A DNA stretch of 64,000 nt. It comes from Streptoalloteichus tenebrarius (GTDB lineage: Bacteria; Actinomycetota; Actinomycetes; Mycobacteriales; Pseudonocardiaceae). The position numbers and the translations under genes were made by a program. The stretch lies in contig NZ_JAMTCP010000002.1 of assembly GCF_024171885.1 (NCBI RefSeq), forward strand, positions 353,601 to 417,600. Reading direction: 5' to 3'. Position 1 is the stretch's first letter; each line of letters starts with the position of its first letter. Under the pieces are notes generated by a model that did no database searches, was not told where the DNA came from, and worked only from the letters and a program-made list of their open reading frames with translations. Below, piece by piece: positions 40,024-51,645 of the stretch.

Positions 40024-41718
40024 ATGCTCAGCGCCAATGGCAGTGGCGTGCGCGCCGCCCTGGGGGTCGGTCCGGTCTCGCCCAGCCGCGAGGAGTTCCG
40101 CGCGCTGGCCGCGGACCGCAGGGTGATCCCGGTCGTGCGGCGGCTGCTGGCCGACGGGGAGACCCCGGTGGGGGTCTACCGCAAGCTGGCCGCCGACCGT
40201 CCGGGCACCTTCCTGTTCGAGTCGGCGGAGAACGGCCGTTCCTGGTCCCGCTGGTCCTTCGTGGGCGCGCGCAGCGCGGCGGCGCTCACCGTCGTCGACG
40301 GCGAGGCGACCTGGGTGGGCAACCCGCCGGTCGGGCTGCCCACGGGCGGCGACCCGCTCCAGGCCCTGCGCGCCACGGTCGAGGCGCTGCGCACCGACCC
40401 GCTGCCCGGGCTGCCACCGCTGACCGGCGGCATGGTCGGCTACGTCGGGTACGACGCGGTGCGGCGGCTGGAGCGGCTGCCCGAGCTGGCCGAGGACGAC
40501 CTCGGGCTGCCCGAGACGGTCATGCTGCTGGCCACCGACCTGGCCGCGCTCGACCACCACGAGGGCACCATCACCCTCATCGCCAACGCGGTGAACTGGG
40601 ACGACACCGACGAGCGGGTGGACGCCGCCTACGACGACGCCGTGGCCCGCCTCGACGCCATGACCAGGGCGCTGTGCACGCCGGCCCCGCCGAGCGCGGT
40701 CGCCTTCACCGCGACGCCGCCCCGGTTCACCCGGCGGCGGAGCGCCGAGGACTACCAGGCCGCGGTGGAGCGCGCCAAGGAGGCGATCCGCGCCGGCGAG
40801 GCCTTCCAGATCGTGGTCTCGCAGCGGTTCGACCTGCCCACCACCGCCGACGCCCTCGACGTCTACCGGGTCCTGCGCACCACCAACCCCAGCCCGTACA
40901 TGTACCTGCTCCGGCTGGACGGCTTCGACATCGTCGGGTCCAGCCCCGAGGCCCTGGTGACCGTGCGCGACGGCAGGGCCACCACGCACCCGATCGCGGG
41001 TACGCGGTGGCGGTCGGACAACCCCGACGAGGACCTCCTGCTGGAGAAGGACCTGCTGCACGACGAGAAGGAGCGGGCCGAGCACCTCATGCTCGTCGAC
41101 CTGGCCCGCAACGACCTCGGCCGGGTCTGCCGGCCGGGCTCGGTGCGCGTCGCCGACTTCTTCCGCGTCGAGCGGTACAGCCACGTCATGCACATCGTGT
41201 CGACGGTGACCGGCGAGCTGGCCGAGGGCCACACCGCGTTCGACGCGATCACGGCCTGCTTCCCCGCCGGGACCCTCTCCGGCGCGCCCAAGCCGAGGGC
41301 GATGGAGCTGATCGAGGAGCTGGAGCCGACCCGGCGCGGCCTGTACGGCGGCGTGGTCGGCTACCTGGACTTCGCGGGCGACGCGGACACCGCCATCGCC
41401 ATCCGGACGGCCGTCGTGCGCGCCGGCGTGGCCCACGTGCAGGCGGGAGCCGGCGTGGTCGCCGACTCCAACCCGGTCGCCGAGGACACCGAGTGCCTGA
41501 ACAAGGCACGGGCCGTGCTCAACGCGGTCGCGACGGCGGAGACGTTCCGGCTGGCCGCGACCGTGCCGTTGCTGCCGGTTGACGGCGTCGACGGCGGCGT
41601 CGACGGCGACGGCACTGGCGGGGCCGACGTCAACGGGGGTGGCCAGCGGGCGCACGCTCCGTCGAACGGGTCGAACGGCGCGGCGGTCGTGGTGCCGGAG
41701 GCCGACCGGGGTGTCTGA
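40024..41718 (+). CDS. trpE: Anthranilate synthase component I (TrpE)
   Basis: This enzyme makes anthranilate from chorismate. It has the N-terminal tryptophan-binding motif [24 protein letters not shown], and the C-terminal chorismate domain with [40 protein letters not shown] and [15 protein letters not shown]. About 50 residues at the C-terminus are an unusual Asp/Gly repeat tail ([10 protein letters not shown]) outside the domain. Start: ATG 40024 lies 6 nt after CAGAAT, which fits the leaderless pattern seen here; ATG 40015 is the alternative. trpG is not in the window. I find no Trp-rich leader peptide. Confidence 0.95.
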   Translation: MLSANGSGVRAALGVGPVSPSREEFRALAADRRVIPVVRRLLADGETPVGVYRKLAADRPGTFLFESAENGRSWSRWSFVGARSAAALTVVDGEATWVGNPPVGLPTGGDPLQALRATVEALRTDPLPGLPPLTGGMVGYVGYDAVRRLERLPELAEDDLGLPETVMLLATDLAALDHHEGTITLIANAVNWDDTDERVDAAYDDAVARLDAMTRALCTPAPPSAVAFTATPPRFTRRRSAEDYQAAVERAKEAIRAGEAFQIVVSQRFDLPTTADALDVYRVLRTTNPSPYMYLLRLDGFDIVGSSPEALVTVRDGRATTHPIAGTRWRSDNPDEDLLLEKDLLHDEKERAEHLMLVDLARNDLGRVCRPGSVRVADFFRVERYSHVMHIVSTVTGELAEGHTAFDAITACFPAGTLSGAPKPRAMELIEELEPTRRGLYGGVVGYLDFAGDADTAIAIRTAVVRAGVAHVQAGAGVVADSNPVAEDTECLNKARAVLNAVATAETFRLAATVPLLPVDGVDGGVDGDGTGGADVNGGGQRAHAPSNGSNGAAVVVPEADRGV

Positions 41719-42322
41719 GTCCGTCCCCTCCGGCCCCCGGAGGGCGAGGCCGGTCCTCGGGGTGCTGCTCGCCGCCACGGGCGCGCTGCTCCTGTGGCTC
41801 ACCGTGGCCATGGTGTTCGGCGTGTTCGGTCCGCTGGCACCCCAGGAGGACTTCGGCTGGTTCGAGTACCGTCCGCTGGACGTCGCGGTCGTGGCCGAGG
41901 CGGGGCGGGGCGACGGCTGGGTCCCGCTGGCCTGCGCGCTGCTCGGGGTCCTCCTGATGGTCGCGGGCGTGCTCCAGGCCGTGCCCTGGCTGCCGTTGCC
42001 CGAGCGGTTCCTCGGCTGGCCGGCCAGGCTGGTGGGCGCGCTGCTCGTGGTGTTCGGCCTCGCGGTGTGGTGCGAGCAGCTCTGGCCCGCGCTGACGGCC
42101 CCACCCGGCCTCCAGGTGCTGTCGCAGGGGCGGTTCGTCGAGGCGGAGGTCCTCCACACGTGGGGGCAGTTCTTCGGTCTGTTCGTCACCGTGGGGGCCG
42201 CGGCACACCTCGTCGTGGGGGCGACGTTCATGCTTCGGGGTGGCCCAGGAGCGGGACACCACGGTGAGGAGACGGAATCCGATGGTCGACGGGACCGGGA
42301 AGACGGCGGGCACGACGCCTGA
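41711..42322 (+). CDS. Membrane protein co-transcribed with trpE
   Basis: A 203-residue protein with four hydrophobic segments ([78 protein letters not shown]) and a charged, His/Asp-rich C-terminus. It overlaps trpE by 8 bp and the next gene by 41 bp. I do not recognise the family. Confidence 0.8.
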   Translation: MSESVPSGPRRARPVLGVLLAATGALLLWLTVAMVFGVFGPLAPQEDFGWFEYRPLDVAVVAEAGRGDGWVPLACALLGVLLMVAGVLQAVPWLPLPERFLGWPARLVGALLVVFGLAVWCEQLWPALTAPPGLQVLSQGRFVEAEVLHTWGQFFGLFVTVGAAAHLVVGATFMLRGGPGAGHHGEETESDGRRDREDGGHDA

Positions 42323-42938
42323 GGGGCGCGGTGCGGCGCGACGTCCGATGTGGGTCGTCGTGCTGCTGCTGGTGCTCGCTGCCGGCGCGCTGTGGGGCTC
42401 CTCGCGGCTGGCCTGGACGGCCCTCGTCGAGGAGCGGCCGGGGGGCGCCGTCACCGTCGCCCTGCGGGAGGGCGATGAGCACAGCCCCGCTCTGGTGCCG
42501 CTGGCGCTGCTGGCGTTGGCCGGGATCGCCGCCGTGGTGGCGACGGGCGGGTGGGTGCGTCGGGTGCTCGGCGCGCTGCTGGCGGTGATCGCCGCCTCTG
42601 TGCTCTGGCTGACGGTGTTCCAGGCTGGGTTCCAGGCTGGGTTCCAGGCGGATGAGGGGCACGGGAGCGCCGCCCGCCTCAGCCCGCAACAGGCGGAGAA
42701 GGTCCGTTCCGCCGAGGCGCAGCGGCCGTGGGCGCTGGCGTTGGCCGGCGTGGGCGCCGGCGCGGTCGTGGTCGCCGGGGTCGTGCTCGTGCTGCGCGGA
42801 CACCGCATGCCGCGGATGGGGGAGAAGTACCGGGCGCCCTCGGCTGGCGCGCCGCCGATGGACCCGCAGCGCCGGATGTGGGACGCGCTCGACGCCGGGG
42901 AGGACCCCACGAACGGACCCCGCGACCAGGCCGACTGA
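42282..42938 (+). CDS. Trp-region conserved membrane protein (TIGR02234-like)
   Basis: A 218-residue membrane protein between trpE and trpC, the place and size of mycobacterial Rv1610 and its relatives. Hydrophobic segments: VVVLLLVLAAGALWGSSRL, LVPLALLALAGIAAVVATGG, VLGALLAVIAASVLWLTVF and LALAGVGAGAVVVAGVVLVL. A conserved-looking C-terminal RMPRMGEKYRAPSAG and RRMWDALDAGEDPT close it. A duplicated QAGFQAGFQAD lies between helices. ATG 42282 with GAGGAG upstream was chosen. Its role in tryptophan synthesis is unproven. Confidence 0.88.
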   Translation: MVDGTGKTAGTTPEGRGAARRPMWVVVLLLVLAAGALWGSSRLAWTALVEERPGGAVTVALREGDEHSPALVPLALLALAGIAAVVATGGWVRRVLGALLAVIAASVLWLTVFQAGFQAGFQADEGHGSAARLSPQQAEKVRSAEAQRPWALALAGVGAGAVVVAGVVLVLRGHRMPRMGEKYRAPSAGAPPMDPQRRMWDALDAGEDPTNGPRDQAD

Positions 42939-43288
42939 GCGTCGGGCGGCTCGGGGTTCGGCCCCGGGACCGACGCCGGCCGGCCCGCGGGCCTCTCCGG
43001 AGGCGACCCTGGCGATGATCATGCTCGTCCCTGTCCGCGGCCCCGGCGGGGGCGCGACCGACCGGACGCCGGGCGCGACCTGGGTGATCTTGTTTCTCGC
43101 GGTCTTCCCGGTTCCGCCTCCACCGGGGGCGCCGATCGGGTAAGGGTGTTCGGAGCAGGGGCCCCGCGTGCCGCCGGGAGGGGGAAGGGCCTTGCTACGC
43201 AGGGCGGATTCGGCTACCCGGTGCCCGGACCGGGGGATGACCGGGGTTAGCATCCAGAGGCGACCCGGCGGCGGGGAAGGGGAGTGTC

Positions 43289-43444
43289 GTGAGCGAGCGC
43301 GACCAGCGAACATCGGGCCTGGGTGCGGCCGGCCCGCTGAGCCCAGGACGGAGGCGCCCCGCCGCGGCCGGGAGCGGGTGTTCGGCGGGGTTCGGGGCGA
43401 CCGTCCCGGGCGCGACCGCCATGGCCGAGGGGGAGGCCGCGTGA
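43289..43444 (+). CDS. Candidate 51-codon gene translationally coupled to trpC
   Basis: GTG at 43289 follows AAGGGGAG by 5 bp, and the TGA overlaps the trpC GTG (GTGA), exactly the coupling used elsewhere in this operon. About 88% of third positions are G or C. The product is Gly/Ala/Arg-rich (for example [20 protein letters not shown]) with no Trp residue and no known domain. A TTAGCAT box at 43247 could promote it. The earlier part of the gap (42939-43246) holds nothing I can support. Confidence 0.5.
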   Translation: MSERDQRTSGLGAAGPLSPGRRRPAAAGSGCSAGFGATVPGATAMAEGEAA

Positions 43445-44274
43445 GCGAGCGGGCCACGCAGCACGACAGCGTGCTGGACGCGATCATCGACGGGGTGCGG
43501 GCCGATCTCGCCGAGCGGGAGGCCCTCGTCCCGTTCGAGACGATCAAGGAGAGGGCGGCGCGGGCCGAGCCGGCCAGGGACGCCGTCGCCGCGCTGCTGG
43601 CCCCGGGCGTCGGCGTCATCGCCGAGGTGAAGCGGGCCAGCCCGTCCAAGGGGTCGCTGGCCGCCATCGGCGACCCGGCCGCGCTGGCCAGGGACTACGA
43701 GGCCGCGGGCGCGCGGATGATCAGCGTGCTGACCGAGCGCCGGCGCTTCGGCGGCTCGCTGGCCGACCTGGACGCGGTGCGGGCCGTGGTGGACGTCCCC
43801 GTGCTGCGCAAGGACTTCGTCGTGACCCCGTACCAGGTGCACGAGGCGCGGGCGCACGGCGCCGACGTGGTGCTGCTGATCGTGGCGGCGCTGGAGCAGA
43901 ACGCGCTGGTGTCGCTGCTGGACCGGGTCGAGTCGCTCGGGATGACGGCGCTGGTCGAGGTGCACACCGAGGAGGAGGCCGACCGGGCGCTGGAGGCGGG
44001 GGCGAAGGTGATCGGCATCAACGCCCGCAACCTCCGGACGCTGGAGGTCGACCGGGACGTGTTCGGCCGGATCGCCCCCGGCCTGCCCAGCGAGATCCTC
44101 AAGATCGCCGAGTCCGGTGTGCGCGGGCCCAGCGACCTGATGGCCTACGCCGGGGCCGGCGCGGACGCCGTGCTGGTCGGCGAGGGCCTGGTGACCAGTG
44201 AGGACCCGAGGACGGCTGTCACCCAACTGGTGACGGCGGGGTCCCATCCGGCCTGCCCGCGCCCCGGCCGCTAG
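43441..44274 (+). CDS. trpC: Indole-3-glycerol phosphate synthase (TrpC)
   Basis: A 277-residue monofunctional barrel enzyme. Catalytic and substrate residues are in [54 protein letters not shown] and [12 protein letters not shown]. It is not fused to trpF. The GTG overlaps the stop of the 51-codon ORF. trpB follows 44 bp after its stop. Confidence 0.97.
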   Translation: MSERATQHDSVLDAIIDGVRADLAEREALVPFETIKERAARAEPARDAVAALLAPGVGVIAEVKRASPSKGSLAAIGDPAALARDYEAAGARMISVLTERRRFGGSLADLDAVRAVVDVPVLRKDFVVTPYQVHEARAHGADVVLLIVAALEQNALVSLLDRVESLGMTALVEVHTEEEADRALEAGAKVIGINARNLRTLEVDRDVFGRIAPGLPSEILKIAESGVRGPSDLMAYAGAGADAVLVGEGLVTSEDPRTAVTQLVTAGSHPACPRPGR

Positions 44275-44318
44275 GCCGGGCGGCGGGCGTCGCGAGTCAA
44301 CGAAGTCAGGAGATGCCG

Positions 44319-45571
<1,253 letters not shown>

Positions 45572-45572
<1 letters not shown>

Positions 45573-46366
45573 TGTCGCGGCTGGACCAGCTCTTCGAGGC
45601 CACCAGGGCCGAGGCCCGCGCCGCCCTGGTCGGCTACCTGCCGGCCGGGTTCCCCACCGTCGAGCGCTCGCGCCGCACCCTGGCCGCGATGCTCGACGCC
45701 GGCTGCGACCTGGTCGAGGTCGGCGTGCCCTACTCGGACCCGGTGATGGACGGGCCGACCATCCAGGCCGCCGCCGACGAGGCCCTGCGCAACGGCTTCC
45801 GGCTGCGTGACCTGTTCTCCGTGGTCGAGTCGGTCGCCTCCGCCGGGGGCCACGCGGTCGTGATGACCTACTGGAACCCGGTGCACCGGTACGGCGTGGA
45901 CGCCTTCGCCCGCGACCTGGCCTCGGCCGGCGGGCTCGGGCTGATCACCCCGGACCTGATCCCGGAGGAGGCGGGGAACTGGCTGGCCGCCAGCGCCGAG
46001 CACGGCCTGGACCGGATCTTCCTGATCGCGCCGTCCTCGACCGAGGAGCGGATCGCCAGCACGGCGGCCGCCAGCAGCGGCTTCCTGTACGCGGCGTCGA
46101 CGATGGGCGTCACCGGGGCCAGGGACGCGGTCAGCAACGCCGCTCCCGCCCTGGTCGGCCGCGCCCGCGCGCACACCGACCTGCCGATCGGCGTCGGGCT
46201 GGGTGTGCGGTCGGGTGCGCAGGCGGCCGAGGTCGCGGCGTTCGCGGACGCGGTCATCGTCGGCTCGGCGTTCGTCGCGAAGGCGGCGGAGGGCGACGCG
46301 GCCGTGCGTGGCCTGGCCGCCGAGCTGGCCGAGGGCGTGCGGGACCAGGTCCCCACGTCCGGGTGA
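45572..46366 (+). CDS. trpA: Tryptophan synthase alpha subunit (TrpA)
   Basis: A 264-residue barrel that cleaves indole glycerol phosphate. The catalytic glutamate is in DLVEVGVPYSDPVMDGPTIQ. Other markers are VVMTYWNPVHRYG, LITPDLIPEEA, YAASTMGVTGARD and GVGLGVRSGAQAAEV. ATG overlaps the trpB stop (TGATG). Confidence 0.97.
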
Positions 46367-46441
46367 GACCGGGCGGTTCGCCGTGGGCGTCGCGTCGCTG
46401 GGACTCCGGAGCGACTGAGAAGCGCCCTTGTCCATTGGTTC

Positions 46442-46478
46442 CCCCGGCGGGGTCGCGCGTGCCGCGACCCCGCCGGGG
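46442..46478 (+). terminator. Terminator of the trp operon
   Basis: CCCCGGCGGGGTCGCG (46442-46457) and CGCGACCCCGCCGGGG (46463-46478) form a perfect 16-bp stem with a 5-nt loop, 75 bp after the trpA stop. Confidence 0.8.
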
Positions 46479-46587
46479 ACGCTGTTCTGGGTGACCCTCG
46501 GCCTCTCGTGGGCAGGTCAGTAACGATTTGCGACGGCGGACGAGTCCGCCGTGCGGGGGCGCGCGCCGCGGTCGCTACGGTGGGGCC

Positions 46588-47784
<1,197 letters not shown>

Positions 47785-48033
47785 GCGGGCAGGGGGCTTT
47801 CTCAGGATGGCGGTCCGGGAGCCGGAGGGCGGATGTCGCATGCGTTCCGTGCCGGTTCCCGGACCGCTGTCGCGGACGATCGACGAGGCCGACCAGGGCC
47901 CTGAGCGTGGACGACCGACCAGGACCAGGTCGGATCGCTTCGGCTGTCGCACACGAGTGTCATCGGGGCCTGTTCGGATATCGCGGACGATGCGTGCCGG
48001 GCAAAGCTCGACGATTGCATACGATCGACGACC

Positions 48034-48705
48034 ATGCGCATCCTCGTCGTCGAAGATGACGACCGGGTGGCCAGGGGCCTGGTGACCGCGTTGCGGCACG
48101 CCGGCTACGACGTGCGCCGGGTCGCCACCGGCGCGGCCGCTCTGCGGGCCGCTCCGGCCGACGTCGTGTTGCTCGACCTCGGGCTGCCGGACGTCGACGG
48201 GCTGGACGTGCTGCGCCGCCTGCGCCGCAGCGAGAGCACGGCGGTGATCGCGGTGACCGCGCGCGGCGAGGAGCGCGAGCGCGTCACCGGGTTGCGCAGC
48301 GGCGCGGACGACTACGTGGTCAAGCCGTTCGGCACGGCCGAGTTGTTGGCCAGGATCGAGGCCGTGCTGCGCAGGACGCGGGCGGCACGGGCCACCGCCC
48401 CCGACCACCCCGTGCTGCGGGTCGGCGAGCTGGAGCTGGACACCGGGGCACGCACGGCCGCCGTCTCCGGCCAGCCGCTGTCCCTGACCCGCAAGGAGTT
48501 CGACCTGCTGGCGCTGCTCGCTGCCCGCGCGGGCAGCGTCGTCCTCCGGGACCACATCGTCGACCAGGTCTGGCACGCCACGTGGGAGGCGCCCTCGCGC
48601 ACGCTCGACACCCACGTCGCCGCGCTGCGCGGGAAACTCGGCGGCCGGCTGCGGATCGAGACCGTGCGGGGCGTCGGCTATCGACTGGTCGCAGTGGACG
48701 GTTAG
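48034..48705 (+). CDS. Two-component response regulator, OmpR/PhoB family
   Basis: A 223-residue regulator with receiver acidic pocket EDDD (7-10), phospho-accepting D48 in VVLLDLGLPDVDG, conserved lysine in YVVKPFG, and a C-terminal winged helix (SLTRKEFDLLALLAARAG, then TLDTHVAALRGKL). TACGAT (48020-48025) 8 nt upstream suggests leaderless transcription. The kinase gene starts at the very next base after its stop. The preceding gap (47785-48033) holds no gene. TCGCGGACGAT occurs there twice, ~110 bp apart. Confidence 0.95.
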   Translation: MRILVVEDDDRVARGLVTALRHAGYDVRRVATGAAALRAAPADVVLLDLGLPDVDGLDVLRRLRRSESTAVIAVTARGEERERVTGLRSGADDYVVKPFGTAELLARIEAVLRRTRAARATAPDHPVLRVGELELDTGARTAAVSGQPLSLTRKEFDLLALLAARAGSVVLRDHIVDQVWHATWEAPSRTLDTHVAALRGKLGGRLRIETVRGVGYRLVAVDG

Positions 48706-50064
48706 ATGCTGCGCCGCCTGCTGCTCGTGCTGCTGCCGCTGCTGGTCCTGCTGGCCGGTGCACTTGGCGTGCCGCTCGCGATCGCGGTGGCGCAGCGGGA
48801 GACGCAGTCGACGTACCTGGACCGGCTCGCGGACGCCGGTCGGTTCGCGTCGCTGGCCGAGAACGCCCTCGCCTCCGGCAGGACCGCCGCGCTGCGGGAC
48901 GAGCTGGCGCGGTACGACGAGCTGTACGGCATCCCGGCCGCGCTGGTCGCGCCCGGCGGCCGCGTGCTGCTGTCCTCACGGGACCGCATTGATCTGTCCA
49001 CATCGGACGTCGTGGCCGGGCTGGACGCGGCCTTCGCCGGGTACCGGCCGGACGCGCCGCGCGTGCGCTGGCCGTGGCGGGACGACCCGCTCGCGGTGGT
49101 CGAGCCGGTCGGCAGGGACAGCGAGGTGGTCGCCGCCGTCGTCACCGTCTCGCCCACCGACGGGCTGCGCGGCCAGGTGTGGCGGGAGTGGGGCCTGCTG
49201 GCGCTGGTCGGGTTGGTCCCGGTGCTGGCCATGGTGGCGGCGGCCTGGCCGGTGTCGTGGTGGGTGCTGCGCCCGGTGCGGCGGCTGGACGAGGCCACGG
49301 CCGAGGTCGCCGGCGGCCGGCTGGACGCGCGCGCCGACGTGCACGGCCCGCCCGAGCTGCGCCGGCTCGCCCGCTCGTTCAACACGATGGTCGAGGTGGT
49401 GGGCCGCGCGCTGCGCCGGCAGCGGGCGTTCGTGTCCGACGCCTCCCACCAGCTCCGCAACCCGTTGGCGAGCCTGCGCCTGGCCGTGGACAACCTGGAG
49501 CCGCACCTGACCGGCGAGGCGGCCCGCGAGGCGCACCGGCTCGCGGTGGAGGAGACCGCCGAGATGGGGCGCGTGCTCGACGCCCTGCTGGCCGCGACCC
49601 GGCTGGACAGCGCGGCGGCGGCCGAGCCGGTCGAGCTGGACGTCCTCGTCGCCACGCACGAGCCGGGGTGGCGGGCGCAGGCGGAGCGGGCCGGCATGGC
49701 GCTCGTGACGGACGTGCCGGCCGGGCTGACGGCCCTCGCGCCGCCCGGCGGGCTCGGCAGCGTGCTCGACGAGCTGGTCGGCAACGCCGTGCGCCTGTCC
49801 GGCGGCAGCCGCGTCGAGGTGCGGGCCGACGTCCGCGACGACGGGGTGGACCTGCGGGTCGTGGACGACGGCGCCGGGCTGGACGAGGAGGAGCGGGCGG
49901 CGGCGACCCGCCGGTTCTGGCGCTCGCCTCGGCACCAGAACGTGCCGGGCACCGGTCTCGGCCTGGCCATCGTCGCCGATCTCGTGGTCGCCGCCGGCGG
50001 GGAGCTGGACGTGCGCCCGGCGTCGCCGCGTGGGCTGGAGGTCGTCGTGCGGCTCCGGCGCTGA
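48706..50064 (+). CDS. Two-component sensor histidine kinase
   Basis: A 452-residue membrane kinase. TM1 is LLLVLLPLLVLLAGALGVPL, followed by a ~125-residue extracytoplasmic sensor region, TM2 near LLALVGLVPVLAMVAAAWPV, and HAMP. The phospho-accepting histidine is H248 in SDASHQLRNPLASLR, and the ATPase has the N-box (LDELVGNAVRLSGG), VVDDGAGLDEEE and GTGLGLAIVADL. It is paired with the upstream regulator. The adjacent orphan TAXI lipoprotein could present ligand to its sensor region. Confidence 0.95.
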   Translation: MLRRLLLVLLPLLVLLAGALGVPLAIAVAQRETQSTYLDRLADAGRFASLAENALASGRTAALRDELARYDELYGIPAALVAPGGRVLLSSRDRIDLSTSDVVAGLDAAFAGYRPDAPRVRWPWRDDPLAVVEPVGRDSEVVAAVVTVSPTDGLRGQVWREWGLLALVGLVPVLAMVAAAWPVSWWVLRPVRRLDEATAEVAGGRLDARADVHGPPELRRLARSFNTMVEVVGRALRRQRAFVSDASHQLRNPLASLRLAVDNLEPHLTGEAAREAHRLAVEETAEMGRVLDALLAATRLDSAAAAEPVELDVLVATHEPGWRAQAERAGMALVTDVPAGLTALAPPGGLGSVLDELVGNAVRLSGGSRVEVRADVRDDGVDLRVVDDGAGLDEEERAAATRRFWRSPRHQNVPGTGLGLAIVADLVVAAGGELDVRPASPRGLEVVVRLRR

Positions 50065-50078
50065 CCGCCCGGCTCGCG

Positions 50079-51041
50079 TCAGCGCTTGGCCGAGCGGAAC
50101 CAGGCCGCCGCTCCGGCGTGCAGGGGCACCGGCCCGGTCGCGATGCCCGTGCGCACGTTGATCCGGCGCGCCTCCGGGTGGCCGCCGGCGATGCGGGCCG
50201 CGTCGGTGAAGACGGTCGCGGTGACCACCTCGACGACCGGTGCGGGCAGGTCGTCCCGCGCCAGCAACAGGTTGGGCACCGCGACCGTGGGGCACGGCGG
50301 GACGTCGGGGTAGGTCGTGGCCGGGATCGTCGCCGGGACGTACGGGCCGGGGTGGGCGTTGGCCAGGGCCACCGCCTCGCCGGCCAGCGGGACGAGTCGG
50401 ATCGGCGCGCGCTCGGCGAGCCGGCTGATCGCCGGCGTCGGGATGCCGGTGAGGGTGAGGAACGCGTCGATGGTCCCCTCGGCCAGCGCGCCCGCCGCGT
50501 CGGCCTGGCTGAGCAGCAGCTCCTCGAACCGCACCCCGGTCAGCGGCAGCAGGCGCCGCACGGTGAACGCGGTGCCCGACCGGTCCAGGCCCATCGCCAC
50601 CCGTCGGCCGGCCAGGTCGCCCCACGCCCGCACCGGGGAGCCGGCCGGCACCACGAGGTGCAGGAAGCTGTCGTAGAGCCGGGCGACGGCGCCGAGGCCG
50701 GGCGGGCAGCGGCCGGGCTCGGTCATCACCGCGTCGAGCGACGCCAGCCCGAGCTGGGCCTCGCCACCGGCCAACCGGGCCAGGTTCTCCACCGAGGCGC
50801 TGCTCGGCCGGGCGAGCACCCTGGTCCCCGGCAGGTGGTCGGCCAGCGCCGCCGCCAGCGCCGCGCCGATCTCCCGGAACACCGCGCCCTCCGGGCCGGT
50901 GGTCAGCACCAGCTCCTCGGGCGCGGTGCGCGTCGGCGAGGAGCAGGCGGCGAGCGCCGAAAGCGCTGTGAGCGCCGTGAGCGCGGGGAGCGCCGCCGCG
51001 CCGAGCAGCAGGCTCCGGCGCGTGACCCGCCTTCCGTCCAC
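50079..51041 (-). CDS. Orphan TAXI-family solute-binding lipoprotein
   Basis: A 320-residue exported protein: RRVTRRSLLLGAAALPALTA signal with twin Arg and lipobox LAAC, then the TAXI fold of TRAP-type solute receptors (VLTTGPEGAVFREIGAALA, LARPSSASVENLARLAGGEA, GLASLDAVM, DLAGRRVAMGLDRSGTAF). No TRAP membrane subunits (DctQM) are near. It converges on the histidine kinase gene (14 bp apart) and lies beside a DctA-type carrier, which suggests a sensing partner rather than a transport component. GTG start. The signal contains a 9-bp-type repeat (TALTALSALA). Confidence 0.9.
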   Translation of the reverse strand: MDGRRVTRRSLLLGAAALPALTALTALSALAACSSPTRTAPEELVLTTGPEGAVFREIGAALAAALADHLPGTRVLARPSSASVENLARLAGGEAQLGLASLDAVMTEPGRCPPGLGAVARLYDSFLHLVVPAGSPVRAWGDLAGRRVAMGLDRSGTAFTVRRLLPLTGVRFEELLLSQADAAGALAEGTIDAFLTLTGIPTPAISRLAERAPIRLVPLAGEAVALANAHPGPYVPATIPATTYPDVPPCPTVAVPNLLLARDDLPAPVVEVVTATVFTDAARIAGGHPEARRINVRTGIATGPVPLHAGAAAWFRSAKR

Positions 51042-51208
51042 CCGGCGGAGGCTAGTCCGGCGGCGGGCGCTTGCGCTGTTCGGGTGGCTGGGGTCCCCCT
51101 CGCGGAACGTCCGGGCGCACCATGCGTCGTCAGGGATGAAGGACGATCGGCCGCTCGGTCCCGGACGGGTGGTCGGCGTCAGCCGGACCGGGGAAGGGAC
51201 GTTGGGAC

Positions 51209-51475
51209 GTGTTCCGCGAGGGAGATCGTTGCCGCCTCGTCGTGGACCTGCCGCTCACCGAGGACTGCTGGCTGCCGGCGGGTCTGGAGGGCACCGTGCA
51301 GCGCACCGAGCGGGTGATCGTTTTCGGCCCGCCCCCGCCGGTCGCGGACGCGGACGGGCAGTCGCTGCGCCGCGCGTACTCGCCCCGTCTGCGGGTCGAC
51401 GTCCAGTGCCGGGTGCGCCTGGACACCGGCGGGTTCGTGACCGCGTGGGCCCACGACCAGCTTGAGCGGCTCTGA
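51209..51475 (+). CDS. Small hypothetical protein
   Basis: An 88-residue soluble protein, MFREGDRCRLVVDLPLTEDC and on, rich in short beta strands (VQRTERVIVFGPPPP, RVDVQCRVRLDTGGFVTAWA). The opening resembles small SH3-like or KOW-like beta barrels (a GDxCRLVVDLP type start), but I cannot assign a family. It lies between the TAXI gene (divergent) and dctA (170 bp downstream). Confidence 0.6.
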   Translation: MFREGDRCRLVVDLPLTEDCWLPAGLEGTVQRTERVIVFGPPPPVADADGQSLRRAYSPRLRVDVQCRVRLDTGGFVTAWAHDQLERL

Positions 51476-51645
51476 GCGGACCACCTCGCCGGCCCCTCGC
51501 CGCCGGCCCGCCCCACCCTCCGGTTACGCGCCGGTTGCGGCAACGTCAGAGCGGTCCCAAGTTTCGGGTGTGTGACTTGCCGCACTGAGACGGGTGTCAC
51601 GAGCATCTCCCGCCGGAGACCACTCGCGGAACGTGAGGAGGAGCA

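Noticed and set aside
40024..40060. Trp-codon leader peptide attenuator before trpE
   Set aside because: No short ORF with adjacent TGG codons was found upstream of trpE.
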